From Clostridia bacterium (GTDB lineage Bacteria > Bacillota > Clostridia > Oscillospirales > CAG-272): a stretch of DNA of 32,312 nucleotides. The position numbers and the translations under genes were made by a program. Location of the stretch: the NCBI GenBank assembly GCA_017507145.1, contig JAFWBJ010000085.1, forward strand, positions 1-32,312, written 5' to 3'. Below the pieces are notes generated by a model. That model had not been told where the DNA came from. It was given only the letters and a program-made list of their open reading frames with translations, and searched no databases. Positions 17,926 to 25,143 of this stretch are shown in pieces (position 1 is the first letter of the stretch; each line of letters starts with the position of its first letter).

Positions 17926-18588
17926 TTAATTCGGTGATTCAAGGGTGTGTGTAGGCAGTGTCCAGACAGTGAAGCGCCCCCAGTAGATCTCGCTGGAGAC
18001 AGTGAAGGTGGCTGCACCGTTCGAAAACATATATCCGCTTCCCGCCTGATCGATCAGCTTAGCATCCCATTTCTCCTCGATCATGGCAAAGAGGGCCGGG
18101 CAATCGCCGCGTCGGGCGATGTAGACACCGGGCACACCGTCGACGGCGGCATAGGGGTGACTGTCCGAGAGTCGGACCGCGGCGGCGAGGTAGGGCAGGG
18201 GATTGCCCCGCTGAAAGATGGCGGGGGCATAACTGACAAAGATGTGGATAAAGAGCAGAGCAATGACTGCCATGCCGGCGAGAGCGATGGCAAGTCCGGC
18301 GCGGCGGCGTGTCCGCTCGGCCGAGGAAAGCGTGTCAAGGACGACGGCCTCTGCGGCAGCTTCAATTTCCGGCGGTTCGACAGTTTCGCCGGCCAGCAGA
18401 TCCATGACGGTGACGCCGAGGGTGTCAGCAAGGGGGATGAGCAGGTCTACGCCGGGGAAACTCAGGCCGCGCTCCCATTTGGAGACGGCCTTGCCGGTGA
18501 CATGCAGGCGGGCGGCCAGTTCGTCCTGCGTGAGCGAAAGTGCATGTCGGCGCGCCGCGATGAGCGCACCGGTTTTTGTGTTATCCAT
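17926..18588 (-). CDS. XRE-family helix-turn-helix protein with one membrane helix
   Basis: This 220-residue protein joins a Cro/CI-type HTH (residues 7-66, with LTQDELAARLHVTGKAVSKW), an acidic linker, one membrane helix (about 99-121) and an outside domain of about 95 residues that I do not recognise. The ATG at 18588 is chosen because GGAGGTGAT, a near-perfect anti-16S match, ends 4 bases before it; a GTG three codons earlier would lie inside that site. This layout suggests a membrane-anchored regulator that senses an external or envelope signal. It has its own promoter between it and the BrxD-like gene and heads the operon with the methyltransferase and helicase. A likely target is its own promoter. 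Confidence 0.85.
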   Translation of the reverse strand: MDNTKTGALIAARRHALSLTQDELAARLHVTGKAVSKWERGLSFPGVDLLIPLADTLGVTVMDLLAGETVEPPEIEAAAEAVVLDTLSSAERTRRRAGLAIALAGMAVIALLFIHIFVSYAPAIFQRGNPLPYLAAAVRLSDSHPYAAVDGVPGVYIARRGDCPALFAMIEEKWDAKLIDQAGSGYMFSNGAATFTVSSEIYWGRFTVWTLPTHTLESPN

Positions 18589-18607
18589 GCGGATCACCTC
18601 CGAGGGG

Positions 18608-18637
18608 ATTGTAGCACGGCGGCGACACTGCTGTCAA
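18608..18637 (-). promoter_or_regulatory. Promoter of the XRE-methyltransferase-helicase operon, with adjacent inverted repeat
   Basis: TTGACA (18632-18637), an 18-base spacer and TACAAT (18608-18613) precede the XRE gene by about 20 bases. Immediately upstream of the -35, TCGAC-N5-GTCGA (18638-18652) is an inverted repeat that could serve as the operator. The promoter lies in the 79-base gap after the BrxD-like gene. Confidence 0.75.
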
Positions 18638-18667
18638 TCGACTGTCGGTCGAGTTCCCTTCTCGCAG

Positions 18668-20032
18668 TCAAAAAACCAGATCGTCCAGCGTAACGGTTTG
18701 TGAGGTGGGGGCGGCCGGTGCTTCTTCGGCTTCGGCCGAGTCGGCCGCGGCGGTGAGGGTGACGGTGCCCACGATGTCGGCAAAGCTGGCCGATTCGTTC
18801 TGCATGAGGATGTTGAGGATGGTCATATAATCGCGCAGCATTTCGCGCGGGGTGATCATGGCATCGGCACCGGCGCGGTCGAGACAGATGCCCAGAAACT
18901 GCACCATCTCCTCCTCGGTGATGCGGGGCGTCCAGTTATAGTTCTGCGCGTAGAGGACAGTGATGCGCCGAATGAGGGCGAGCAGCTCATCGTTGGAGAG
19001 CCGGCGCAGACGGATGACAGGCCCGATGAGGTTTTTGAATCCCTCCAGCGCAAAGCGGCTGTCGCACAGACGTGAGCGCAGGGCTTCATAGCTGAAGAGT
19101 CCGCGGCGGCTGTCCTCGAGGAACTGCGGGGTGCCGCCCAGAATCAGTGCAAGGCCCGGCGCGCGGCCCTGTAGGGTGTCATTGAACATCGAGAGGATTT
19201 TTTCATAGTTGTTCTCCCGCGAGATGCGGTGGGAGATCTTGTACAGATTGACACATTCGTCGATGAACACGACGAGGCCCCGATAGCCCATATGCCGCAC
19301 CAGTGCGGCCCAGAGCTTGAGGTAATCGTACCAGTTGTCGTCATCGATGATGGTGGACACCGGCATGCCGAGCGCACCGCGTGCCTCGGTCTTGGTGGCG
19401 AATTCGCCGCGCAGCCAGCGCAGGCAGGCGCTCATACGGGTGTCGTCCCCATCCAGATAGGCGCGGTAATAGGCGGTGATGACCGAAGCAAAGTCAAATC
19501 CGCCGACGAGAAACTCCATTTCGCGCAGGACGGTGTTGATCTTGGCGTTCAGCGCGGCGCGGAAGCGCTCGTCTTCGGGCAATATGCTCTCTCCAGCCAG
19601 TTCAGCCTGCATATCGCCGATCCAGCGGGCAATCAGACGGGGGAGTGCGCCGCCGTCGGGGGAGGCCTTGGAGGCGAGGTTCTTCATCAGCTCACGGTAG
19701 GTCGCGACACCGCTTCCCCCAGAGCCGTAAAGCCGGCGCTCGGGCGAAAGGTCGGCATCGGCGGTGATGAAATCCCGCTCGAGGGCATAGCCGCGGATGA
19801 GCTGCATCAGAAAACTCTTGCCGCTGCCATAGCGGCCGATGAGGAAGCGCATCGAGCCCCCGCCATCGTTGACCGATTCCAGATCGCCCAGCAGTGCGGA
19901 GATTTCGTCGGTGCGGCCGATTGCAATATACGGCGCGCCGGCGCGTGGCACGACACCGGCCGAAACCGATGCCAGCAGTGCGTTGAGAATACGGCGGGGA
20001 ACACGGACTGCATCCTGAATTTGCTCTGCCAT
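18668..20032 (-). CDS. BREX-type ATP-binding protein (BrxD-like, DUF2791 P-loop ATPase)
   Basis: This 454-residue AAA-like P-loop ATPase resembles BrxD of BREX systems. Walker A GRYGSGKS is at residues 66-73, Walker B LVVFIDEC at 253-260, and the family-specific stretch GGTPQFLEDSRRGLFSYEAL at 299-318 contains the sensor polar residue. ITPREMLRDYM at 393-403 is also typical, and the C-terminal tail is acidic and low in complexity. BrxD is a DNA-associated ATPase of phage defence whose exact activity is unsettled. The ATG at 20032 has AAAGGA about 8-9 bases upstream; the frame is open further but crosses the promoter. PglX, PglZ, BrxC/PglY and PglW are absent nearby. The next genes are the XRE regulator, the methyltransferase and the helicase. 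Confidence 0.85.
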   Translation of the reverse strand: MAEQIQDAVRVPRRILNALLASVSAGVVPRAGAPYIAIGRTDEISALLGDLESVNDGGGSMRFLIGRYGSGKSFLMQLIRGYALERDFITADADLSPERRLYGSGGSGVATYRELMKNLASKASPDGGALPRLIARWIGDMQAELAGESILPEDERFRAALNAKINTVLREMEFLVGGFDFASVITAYYRAYLDGDDTRMSACLRWLRGEFATKTEARGALGMPVSTIIDDDNWYDYLKLWAALVRHMGYRGLVVFIDECVNLYKISHRISRENNYEKILSMFNDTLQGRAPGLALILGGTPQFLEDSRRGLFSYEALRSRLCDSRFALEGFKNLIGPVIRLRRLSNDELLALIRRITVLYAQNYNWTPRITEEEMVQFLGICLDRAGADAMITPREMLRDYMTILNILMQNESASFADIVGTVTLTAAADSAEAEEAPAAPTSQTVTLDDLVF

Positions 20033-20048
20033 ATGAACCGTCCTTTCG

Positions 20049-20062
20049 TGCCCGTACGGGCA
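20049..20062. promoter_or_regulatory. 14-bp palindrome in the leader of the BrxD-like gene
   Basis: TGCCCGTACGGGCA is a perfect palindrome between the -10 box (20078) and the ribosome site. It could be a repressor site over the early transcribed region or, in the RNA, fold back near the ribosome site. It does not share its sequence with the inverted repeat at 18638. Confidence 0.5.
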
Positions 20063-20077
20063 GTTGTTTATCGTATT

Positions 20078-20106
20078 ATTATAGCATATCCCGGCCGAAT
20101 ATGCAA
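20078..20106 (-). promoter_or_regulatory. Promoter of the BrxD-like gene
   Basis: TTGCAT (20101-20106), a 17-base spacer and TATAAT (20078-20083), with a leader of about 40 bases. Confidence 0.75.
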
Positions 20107-20137
20107 GCCCTCTTTGACGAAAAGCGGTGCGATATGC

Positions 20138-20170
20138 AAAAAGGGTGCCGCGCAAAGCAGCGCGACACCC
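20138..20170 (-). terminator. Intrinsic terminator of the small membrane protein gene
   Basis: On the minus strand, GGGTGTCGCGC and GCGCGGCACCC form an 11-base stem (one G-U pair) with a 6-base loop, followed by five T. It separates the small gene at 20186 from the BrxD-like gene. Confidence 0.88.
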
Positions 20171-20185
20171 CCGCGGTGCGGAGCG

Positions 20186-20452
20186 TTATTGCAAGCGGTT
20201 GTCCTGACGGGCGAGCAGGTCGAAGATCATCGCGCCGGCGAAAAGTATGGTCAGCGAGCAGATGAGCATCTCAGCCTGCGGCCAGTAGCGTGCAAGGATG
20301 GCGAGATGCGATGTACCGGCGGCCAGAGCCTCATGCATCAGCAGGGCAACGGCGCTCATATGCGCGGCGATGTATGGCAGCCCGATCAGCAGAATCAGCA
20401 GAGCCGGTCGGGAGAGCGATGCAATGGCGGAAGAAAAGGTGAGCTGTTTCAA
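20186..20452 (-). CDS. Small hypothetical membrane protein
   Basis: This 88-residue protein has two hydrophobic helices, at about residues 14-38 and 62-80, and a short polar C-terminus; I recognise no family. The open frame begins at a GTG (20482) with no ribosome site. The TTG at 20452 is preferred because AAAGGGGG lies 7 bases before it. It has its own promoter about 150 bases upstream and its own terminator, so it is a separate unit from the BrxD-like gene. Coding status rests on the ribosome site, promoter and terminator framing it. Confidence 0.6.
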   Translation of the reverse strand: MKQLTFSSAIASLSRPALLILLIGLPYIAAHMSAVALLMHEALAAGTSHLAILARYWPQAEMLICSLTILFAGAMIFDLLARQDNRLQ

Positions 20453-20920
20453 AAAAATACCCCCTTTGGCAGAATTATGCACAAAATTGGCTGTGCGGCT
20501 GTATCAATATGCAGCTGGGCAGATTCGGCGTTTGGGATCGCATTTCTCCAATTTTTCCCTGTGCCTTGCATAATGTCGCACGGTTTGTGCACAGCGTATC
20601 TTTATGATACCATATTTGCGTATGCCTGTAAAGGAACAGCTTTTTCCTGCGCGAAACGGGCAAAATCCGGTGCGAGATGCCGGGGCGGGGCGGTCTGTTT
20701 TACCCGCATAAATATGCAGCGAAATGAAAGTCCTGCAAGTTTGGGGCAAAATCCGCGCGGTACGACATGAAATTTCTAACAGAAAAGGATATATTTAGAA
20801 TGAATATTGCGATATTTTAAGAAAATCTTGATTTTTCCCGCTTGGCCAAAGCATGTATAATATCCTCATGCACCGCATGACAGCGAGGTAAATACAAAAC
20901 AAGGATCAAGGAGAATACAT
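20453..20920. other. Non-coding divergent region
   Basis: This 468-base stretch has no convincing gene. It contains the minus promoter at 20604-20632 with its long leader, and AT-rich sequence (20765-20865) ending in a TATAAT at 20856-20861 that probably serves the gene at 20921. No good -35 lies at the right distance from that -10, so another sigma factor or an activator may be involved. Confidence 0.6.
20604..20632 (-). promoter_or_regulatory. Promoter of the small membrane protein gene
   Basis: TTTACA (20627-20632), a 17-base spacer and TATCAT (20604-20609) on the minus strand. The leader to the TTG start would be about 145 bases, unusually long here. Confidence 0.6.
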
Positions 20921-21316
20921 ATGGCTTCAGGGATGATACCGCAGGATCAGCTGCTGCGATGCGAGCTGATTCGTGCCGATTTTCGGACAGTGGAGGATGG
21001 CACTTTACTTTATCGTTTTTACCGTGTCAGGCCGGCCGGCGAGAGCGGCTGGTGCTACGCGATGGATATCGACTCGCCCGGCGGAACAACCCCGCTTTAT
21101 CGAATGGGGAAAAACCGGATCTGTGCCGCGGCGGTCTATGCATACCTGGTGGAGTCGGCAGTCCTGCCGGTCGCACTGGGGGACATCCTGTGCGAGGTAT
21201 ACGATGAACTATCCAGCTTCCCCGGACAAAAATCGGTCGATTTCTCTTTACAAATCTCCGAAAATGTGGTAAAATATGAAAAGAAGCTGCAAAACCCCGC
21301 GCCATGCGCGCGATGA
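20921..21316 (+). CDS. Hypothetical protein, possibly DUF6514-like
   Basis: This is a 131-residue soluble protein. The central part (YRFYRV, then [10 protein letters not shown], a variable stretch and [12 protein letters not shown] at about residues 85-96) resembles the pattern of short clostridial DUF6514 proteins, but I am not certain of the family. AAGGAG lies 8 bases before the ATG and a TATAAT lies at 20856. It ends 17 bases before nrdR on the same strand, so the two are probably co-transcribed. No catalytic motif is visible. Confidence 0.7.
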   Translation: MASGMIPQDQLLRCELIRADFRTVEDGTLLYRFYRVRPAGESGWCYAMDIDSPGGTTPLYRMGKNRICAAAVYAYLVESAVLPVALGDILCEVYDELSSFPGQKSVDFSLQISENVVKYEKKLQNPAPCAR

Positions 21317-21333
21317 AGAAAGGATTGCTGAAA

Positions 21334-21786
21334 ATGAAATGTCCAAGCTGTGGGTTCGCGGAAAGCAAGGTTGTTGATTCCCGCCCGATTGAGGAGGGGA
21401 GCAGCATTCGCCGCCGCCGCGAGTGCATGTCCTGCGGAAAGCGCTTTACCACATTTGAGGTAATCGACCATATTCAGGTCATCGTGCGCAAAAAGGATGG
21501 CTCGAAGGAACTCTTTGACCGCTCAAAGCTGCTCTCCGGCCTGATGAAGGCTTGCCAGAAGCGGGCCGTGAGCGCCGAGAGCATTGCGGCCGAGATCGAA
21601 ACAGAGCTGCAGAACTCGCTGCGCCCCGAGGTGACGACCTCCGAGATTGGCGAGATGGCGATGCAAAAGCTGAAGGCAGTCGATGAGGTCGCCTACGTTC
21701 GCTTTGCCTCGGTCTACCGCGAATTCAAGGATGTCGAGACCTTTATGGCCGAGCTGCGTGAGCTTCGTCAGACCAAAAAGGATTGA
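21334..21786 (+). CDS. nrdR: Transcriptional repressor NrdR
   Basis: NrdR is a nucleotide-sensing repressor of ribonucleotide reductase genes. The 150 residues match the family. The N-terminal zinc ribbon uses Cys3, Cys6, Cys31 and Cys34 (CPSC, CMSC), followed by an ATP-cone at about 49-139 ([20 protein letters not shown] and later [13 protein letters not shown]). The frame is open for ten codons upstream. The ATG at 21334 is chosen since all NrdR proteins begin MKCPxC and AAAGGA lies about 10 bases before it. No ribonucleotide reductase gene is in the window. Confidence 0.97.
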   Translation: MKCPSCGFAESKVVDSRPIEEGSSIRRRRECMSCGKRFTTFEVIDHIQVIVRKKDGSKELFDRSKLLSGLMKACQKRAVSAESIAAEIETELQNSLRPEVTTSEIGEMAMQKLKAVDEVAYVRFASVYREFKDVETFMAELRELRQTKKD

Positions 21787-21793
21787 CCGTGAA

Positions 21794-21838
21794 AAAACGC
21801 CGCAGGGCGGAAGACACGCTTCCGCCCTGCGGCGTTTT
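21794..21838. terminator. Bidirectional terminator between nrdR and dapB
   Basis: A perfect 20-base stem (21794-21813 with 21819-21838) and a 5-base loop lie between the convergent genes. It ends in TTTT on the plus side and in TTTTTT on the minus side (GAAAAAACG on plus), so it can serve both transcripts. Confidence 0.93.
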
Positions 21839-21846
21839 CTGTTTGC

Positions 21847-22605
21847 TCAAAGCTCCTTGATGAGATCCTGCATCGCGTAAAGACCGGCCGGCTTGCCGGG
21901 CAGCCAGTGTGCGGCGGCCAGCGCGCCGGTGGCAAATACCTCGCGCGAAGCTGCGCTGTGCGAGAGGGTGATCACCTCGTCGCGGCCGGCGAACATCACC
22001 TCGTGCTCACCCACGATCGTTCCGCCGCGCACGGCATGGATGCCGATCTCGCTCGGATCGCGCTGACGGCGAACGGTGTGCCGGTCGTAGACATATTCGG
22101 TTTCCTCACGCGTCTCGGCAATGGCATCAGCCAGCATCAGTGCCGTTCCGCTGGGAGCATCCAGCTTGCGGTTGTGATGCCGCTCGATAATCTCCACATC
22201 AAAGCCGGTACCGAGCGCCAGCGACGCGCGGCGGCAGAGATCGATGAGCAGATTGATGCCCAGCGACATGTTGCGGGAGTAGAAAACGGGAATCTTTTTG
22301 GCAGCCGCATGCATCGCAGCCAGCTCTTGTTCATCATGGCCGGTGGTTGCCACCACAATCGGCAGATTTCGCGCGATGGCAAAGGCCAGCAGTTCGGGCA
22401 GTGCCGTGTGATGCGAGAAGTCAATGATGGCATCAGCCGCACACTCGGCGGGAATCGCCTCGGGGCCAGCATACAGCGAAAATTCCGCCGCGCCGCCCAC
22501 CGGATCAATGCCCGCAGCAATCGCGATGTCTCCGCGTTCGATGGCAGCCGCCGTGACCGCGCGCCCCATGCGCCCAAATGCGCCGGAGAGAATAATCTTG
22601 GTCAT
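21847..22605 (-). CDS. dapB: 4-hydroxy-tetrahydrodipicolinate reductase
   Basis: DapB carries out the second committed step of the diaminopimelate/lysine pathway, an NAD(P)H-dependent reduction of the DapA product. The 252-residue protein has the nucleotide loop GAFGRMG at 8-14, the catalytic and substrate-binding block ERHHNRKLDAPSGT at 141-154, and GGTIVGEHEVMFAG in the C-terminal half. AAGGACG lies 6-8 bases before the ATG. It follows dapA by 95 bases that hold repeat copy 4, and is presumably expressed from the riboswitch-controlled dapA promoter. Confidence 0.97.
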   Translation of the reverse strand: MTKIILSGAFGRMGRAVTAAAIERGDIAIAAGIDPVGGAAEFSLYAGPEAIPAECAADAIIDFSHHTALPELLAFAIARNLPIVVATTGHDEQELAAMHAAAKKIPVFYSRNMSLGINLLIDLCRRASLALGTGFDVEIIERHHNRKLDAPSGTALMLADAIAETREETEYVYDRHTVRRQRDPSEIGIHAVRGGTIVGEHEVMFAGRDEVITLSHSAASREVFATGALAAAHWLPGKPAGLYAMQDLIKEL

Positions 22606-22626
22606 ATTTCAACGTCCTTATGGATA

Positions 22627-22697
22627 AAAGTTTTTGGGGATTCCAAAGGGCCTTTCTTCAAAAAGGCCCTTTGGCGGGGGCCGGGGCAGTGCCCCGG
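22627..22697 (-). repeat. Dispersed two-hairpin repeat, copy 4 (between dapA and dapB)
   Basis: This copy lies directly after the dapA stop. The small hairpin CCGGGGC-ACT-GCCCCGG (22681-22697) is followed by CCCCCG and a 13-base-stem hairpin (22643-22655 with 22662-22674), ending in CCCCAAAAACTTTT. Here the element sits inside an apparent operon, so it is not simply an end-of-transcript signal; it may set dapB level through partial termination or RNA processing. Confidence 0.88.
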
Positions 22698-22700
22698 TAC

Positions 22701-23594
22701 TTAAATCAGCCCATGTTTCTTCATCGCCGCAGTGAGGCGGGCGCGGGTGGCGTCCTCCATCTCGCACAGCGGCAGGCGGAATTCCTCGGTGCAGAAGCCC
22801 AGCATGGCCATGGCCGTCTTAACCGGAACCGGATTGACCTCGCAGAAGAGGGCATTGATGAGGTCAAGCAGCTCCAGCTGCATGCGGGTAGCTTCGGCCG
22901 TGTTGCCGTTCAGATAGTTGGCGACAATATCGTGCGTCTCCTGCGGCATGACGTTGGAGAGTACCGAAATCACACCCTTGCCGCCCAGCGAAAGAATGGG
23001 GACAATCTGATCATCGTTGCCCGAGTAGATGTCCAGATCCTTGCCGCACTCAGCCGCGATGGCGGCGATGGTGCTGATGTTTCCGCAGGCTTCCTTGACC
23101 GCGACGATGCGCTCGTGCTTGGCCAGTTCTTTGTATACCGACAGCGGGATGTTCACACCGGTGCGGGAGGGCACGTTATAGAGAATGATCGGCTTGTTGG
23201 TTGCGTCAGCCGTCTCAAGGAAATTCTTGATCAGACCCTTCGGGGTAGCCTTGTTATAGTAAGGCGTGACCAGCAGCAGCGCATCGGCGCCGGCGTCGCA
23301 GGCCGCCTTGGAAAGCTCAATTCCGTAAGCGGTGTCGTTGGAGCCGGTGCCGGCGATGACCGGAACGCGGCCAGCAACTGTCTCAACGGCGTGCGCGATC
23401 AGTTCGCAGTGCTCCTCGTGGGTCAGGGTTGCGGCCTCGCCGGTGGTGCCGGCGACGACAATGGCATCGGTGCTGCGGGCGATCTGATCCTCAAGAATAC
23501 GGTCAAAAGCGGGGTAGTCGATGCAGTTGTTCTTGAACGGCGTGACAACCGCAACCGCTGCACCGGTGAAAATGGTAGGTTTTGTCATAGACAT
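22701..23594 (-). CDS. dapA: 4-hydroxy-tetrahydrodipicolinate synthase
   Basis: DapA condenses pyruvate with aspartate semialdehyde as the first committed step toward diaminopimelate and lysine. The 297-residue TIM-barrel protein shows AGTTGEAATLTHEEH at 48-62, YNVPSRTG at 139-146 with the catalytic tyrosine, and the Schiff-base lysine in AVKEACGN (Lys167). The open frame extends 45 codons upstream into the attenuator. The ATG at 23594 is chosen for GGAAAGGAA about 8 bases upstream and MTKPTIFTGAAVAVVTPF as the natural start. Expression is controlled by the lysine riboswitch and terminator in its leader. Confidence 0.97.
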   Translation of the reverse strand: MSMTKPTIFTGAAVAVVTPFKNNCIDYPAFDRILEDQIARSTDAIVVAGTTGEAATLTHEEHCELIAHAVETVAGRVPVIAGTGSNDTAYGIELSKAACDAGADALLLVTPYYNKATPKGLIKNFLETADATNKPIILYNVPSRTGVNIPLSVYKELAKHERIVAVKEACGNISTIAAIAAECGKDLDIYSGNDDQIVPILSLGGKGVISVLSNVMPQETHDIVANYLNGNTAEATRMQLELLDLINALFCEVNPVPVKTAMAMLGFCTEEFRLPLCEMEDATRARLTAAMKKHGLI

Positions 23595-23671
23595 GGCATA
23601 TGTTCCTTTCCGTGAGGTAAAATTAGACGATTTTGGCGGGAAGCCCACGGCTTTTGCGGGAAAAACCGCAG

Positions 23672-23699
23672 AAAAAATAAAAAACTGGTTGAAAACCAG
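23672..23699 (-). terminator. Attenuator terminator in the dapA leader
   Basis: On the minus strand, CTGGTT-TTC-AACCAG (23685-23699) is followed by TTTTTTATTTTTT. It lies about 60 bases after the lysine aptamer and about 80 bases before dapA. It is the expected off-switch of the riboswitch, formed when lysine is bound. Confidence 0.85.
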
Positions 23700-23760
23700 C
23701 TGTACTTGTAATATAATAGTACTGTTCATGGCTGTACACAGCAGAACGACTCATTACCAA

Positions 23761-23938
23761 TACAGATAGCTCTCCATCAATCAAAATTGACGACAGTCTG
23801 CCAGCTGTTAACCGAACAGACCAGCGGCCGCCCTGCTGCGGGGAAACCACTTCGGCGGTCCGCGCTCCCGCATCGCCTCAAACGGCCGCAGCGGCCTTGG
23901 CGGTGCGCGGTCACAGTCCGCGCCTCTATCAACAGTAT
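23761..23938 (-). promoter_or_regulatory. Lysine riboswitch (L-box) of dapA-dapB
   Basis: Read on the minus strand, the leader matches the conserved core of the L-box in order: GATAGAGGCGCGGAC at the 5' end, GGGAGCG followed by CCGCCGAAG in the centre, GCTGGTCTG, CAGACTGTC, and TGGAGAGCTATCT at the 3' end. GATAG (23926-23930) pairs with CTATC (23765-23769) as P1, and TCAAT-TTTG-ATTGA forms the last hairpin before closure. The middle arms are GC-rich, as expected in this genome. Bound lysine should favour the terminator at 23672 and lower dapA-dapB transcription. Confidence 0.93.
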
Positions 23939-23967
23939 ATGTGCCGCACCCGAATGGGTACGGGATT

Positions 23968-23996
23968 ATAGTATCACAGATTTCGGCGATTGTCAA
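23968..23996 (-). promoter_or_regulatory. Promoter of the dapA leader
   Basis: TTGACA (23991-23996), a 17-base spacer and TACTAT (23968-23973) on the minus strand; a TATAAT overlaps it three bases downstream. Transcription would start just before the L-box. It runs divergently from queA, for which no clear promoter is visible in the same gap. Confidence 0.82.
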
Positions 23997-24044
23997 TCAT
24001 TTTTTTGCAGTTTTTCCATTTTTCATGTTAAACGGAGTACAACT

Positions 24045-25121
24045 ATGCAGCCCATCATCAACGAAAAACCGAAAACCGATCTGCGAACCGCAGATTTTTC
24101 CTACACGCTTCCGCCCGAGCTGATCGCGCAGCATCCCGCCGCCCGCCGCGACGAATCTCGTCTTCTGGTGATCAACCGCGCCGACGGCACGCTGACCCAT
24201 CGGCATTTCTACGATATTCTCGATTACCTCAATCCCGGCGATACCCTGGTGGTCAACAACTCCAAGGTCATCCCCGCCCGGCTCTACGGCCACGCCGAGG
24301 GGCGGCCAGAGGCGGCGATTGAACTGCTCCTTCTGCGCAATCACGGTCTTGACCGCTGGGAGACCCTCGTCCGCCCCGGCAAGCGCGCCCGCCTGGGGAT
24401 GCGCATGACCTTCGGCGGCGGTATTCTCAACGCCGAGGTGGAGGAGATCGTCGAGGAGGGGAACCGTATCGTTCGCTTTACCTACGACCGCGAAAAATAT
24501 GCCAATGTCTACGAAATCCTGCACGAGATCGGCCTGATGCCACTGCCGCCCTACATCACCGAACAGTTAGGCGACAATTCCCGCTACCAGACCGTCTACG
24601 CCCGCGAGGAAGGCTCGGCCGCCGCTCCGACCGCCGGCCTGCATTTCACCCCCGAGCTGTTGGCGAAGATCGAGGCAAAGGGCGTTGCCATCGCACCGGT
24701 CATGCTCCATGTTGGGCTTGGCACCTTCCGCCCGGTCAAGGCTGACCGCGTGGATGAGCACATCATGCATACCGAGTTTTTCAGTGTCAGCGAGGAGACG
24801 GCCGACCTCATCAATACCCGCCGTGCCGCCGGCGGACGGGTCATCGCAGTGGGCACAACCTCCTGCCGCACGCTGGAGAGCGTGACTGACGAGCAGGGGA
24901 TTGTCCACGCCATGGAAGGAGATACCGGCATCTTCATCTTCCCCGGCTACCGCTTCAAGGCGGTCGATGCCCTCATCACCAACTTCCACCTGCCCGAGAG
25001 CACCCTGCTGATGCTCGTCTCAGCCTTCTATGACCGGGAGAAGATGCTGGATGCCTACCGTACCGCCGTCGAGGAGCGCTATCGCTTCTTCTCCTTCGGC
25101 GATGCGATGTTTATCTGCTGA
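24045..25121 (+). CDS. queA: tRNA preQ1(34) S-adenosylmethionine ribosyltransferase-isomerase
   Basis: QueA transfers and isomerises the ribosyl part of SAM onto 7-aminomethyl-7-deazaguanine at the tRNA wobble position to give epoxyqueuosine. The 358 residues match the family. Characteristic stretches are FSYTLPPELIAQHPA near 18-32, RLLV, GDTLVVNNSKVIPARL, then GLHFTPELL, HVGLGTFRPV and ITNFHLPESTLLMLVSAF near 310-327. The long open frame upstream runs through the riboswitch, so the ATG at 24045 with CGGAG 7 bases before it is the start. It begins a plus-strand run that also holds the tRNA enzyme MiaA. Confidence 0.97.
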   Translation: MQPIINEKPKTDLRTADFSYTLPPELIAQHPAARRDESRLLVINRADGTLTHRHFYDILDYLNPGDTLVVNNSKVIPARLYGHAEGRPEAAIELLLLRNHGLDRWETLVRPGKRARLGMRMTFGGGILNAEVEEIVEEGNRIVRFTYDREKYANVYEILHEIGLMPLPPYITEQLGDNSRYQTVYAREEGSAAAPTAGLHFTPELLAKIEAKGVAIAPVMLHVGLGTFRPVKADRVDEHIMHTEFFSVSEETADLINTRRAAGGRVIAVGTTSCRTLESVTDEQGIVHAMEGDTGIFIFPGYRFKAVDALITNFHLPESTLLMLVSAFYDREKMLDAYRTAVEERYRFFSFGDAMFIC

Positions 25122-25143
25122 ACCATTCTGACGGAGGTGTATG

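Noticed and set aside
15195..20032. Complete BREX type 2 locus
   Set aside because: No PglX, PglZ, PglW or BrxC/PglY genes occur within the window; only BrxD-like and BrxHI-like members are present.
16..22697. Insertion sequences or MITEs with target duplications
   Set aside because: The four repeats have no terminal inverted repeats shared between copies and no flanking duplications, and each is placed 3' of a stop codon.
23600..23680. Separate promoter for dapA at about 23710 (TGTACA, 17 bases, TATATT)
   Set aside because: It lies between the aptamer and the attenuator, so it would bypass the riboswitch; the upstream promoter at 23968 has the better -35.
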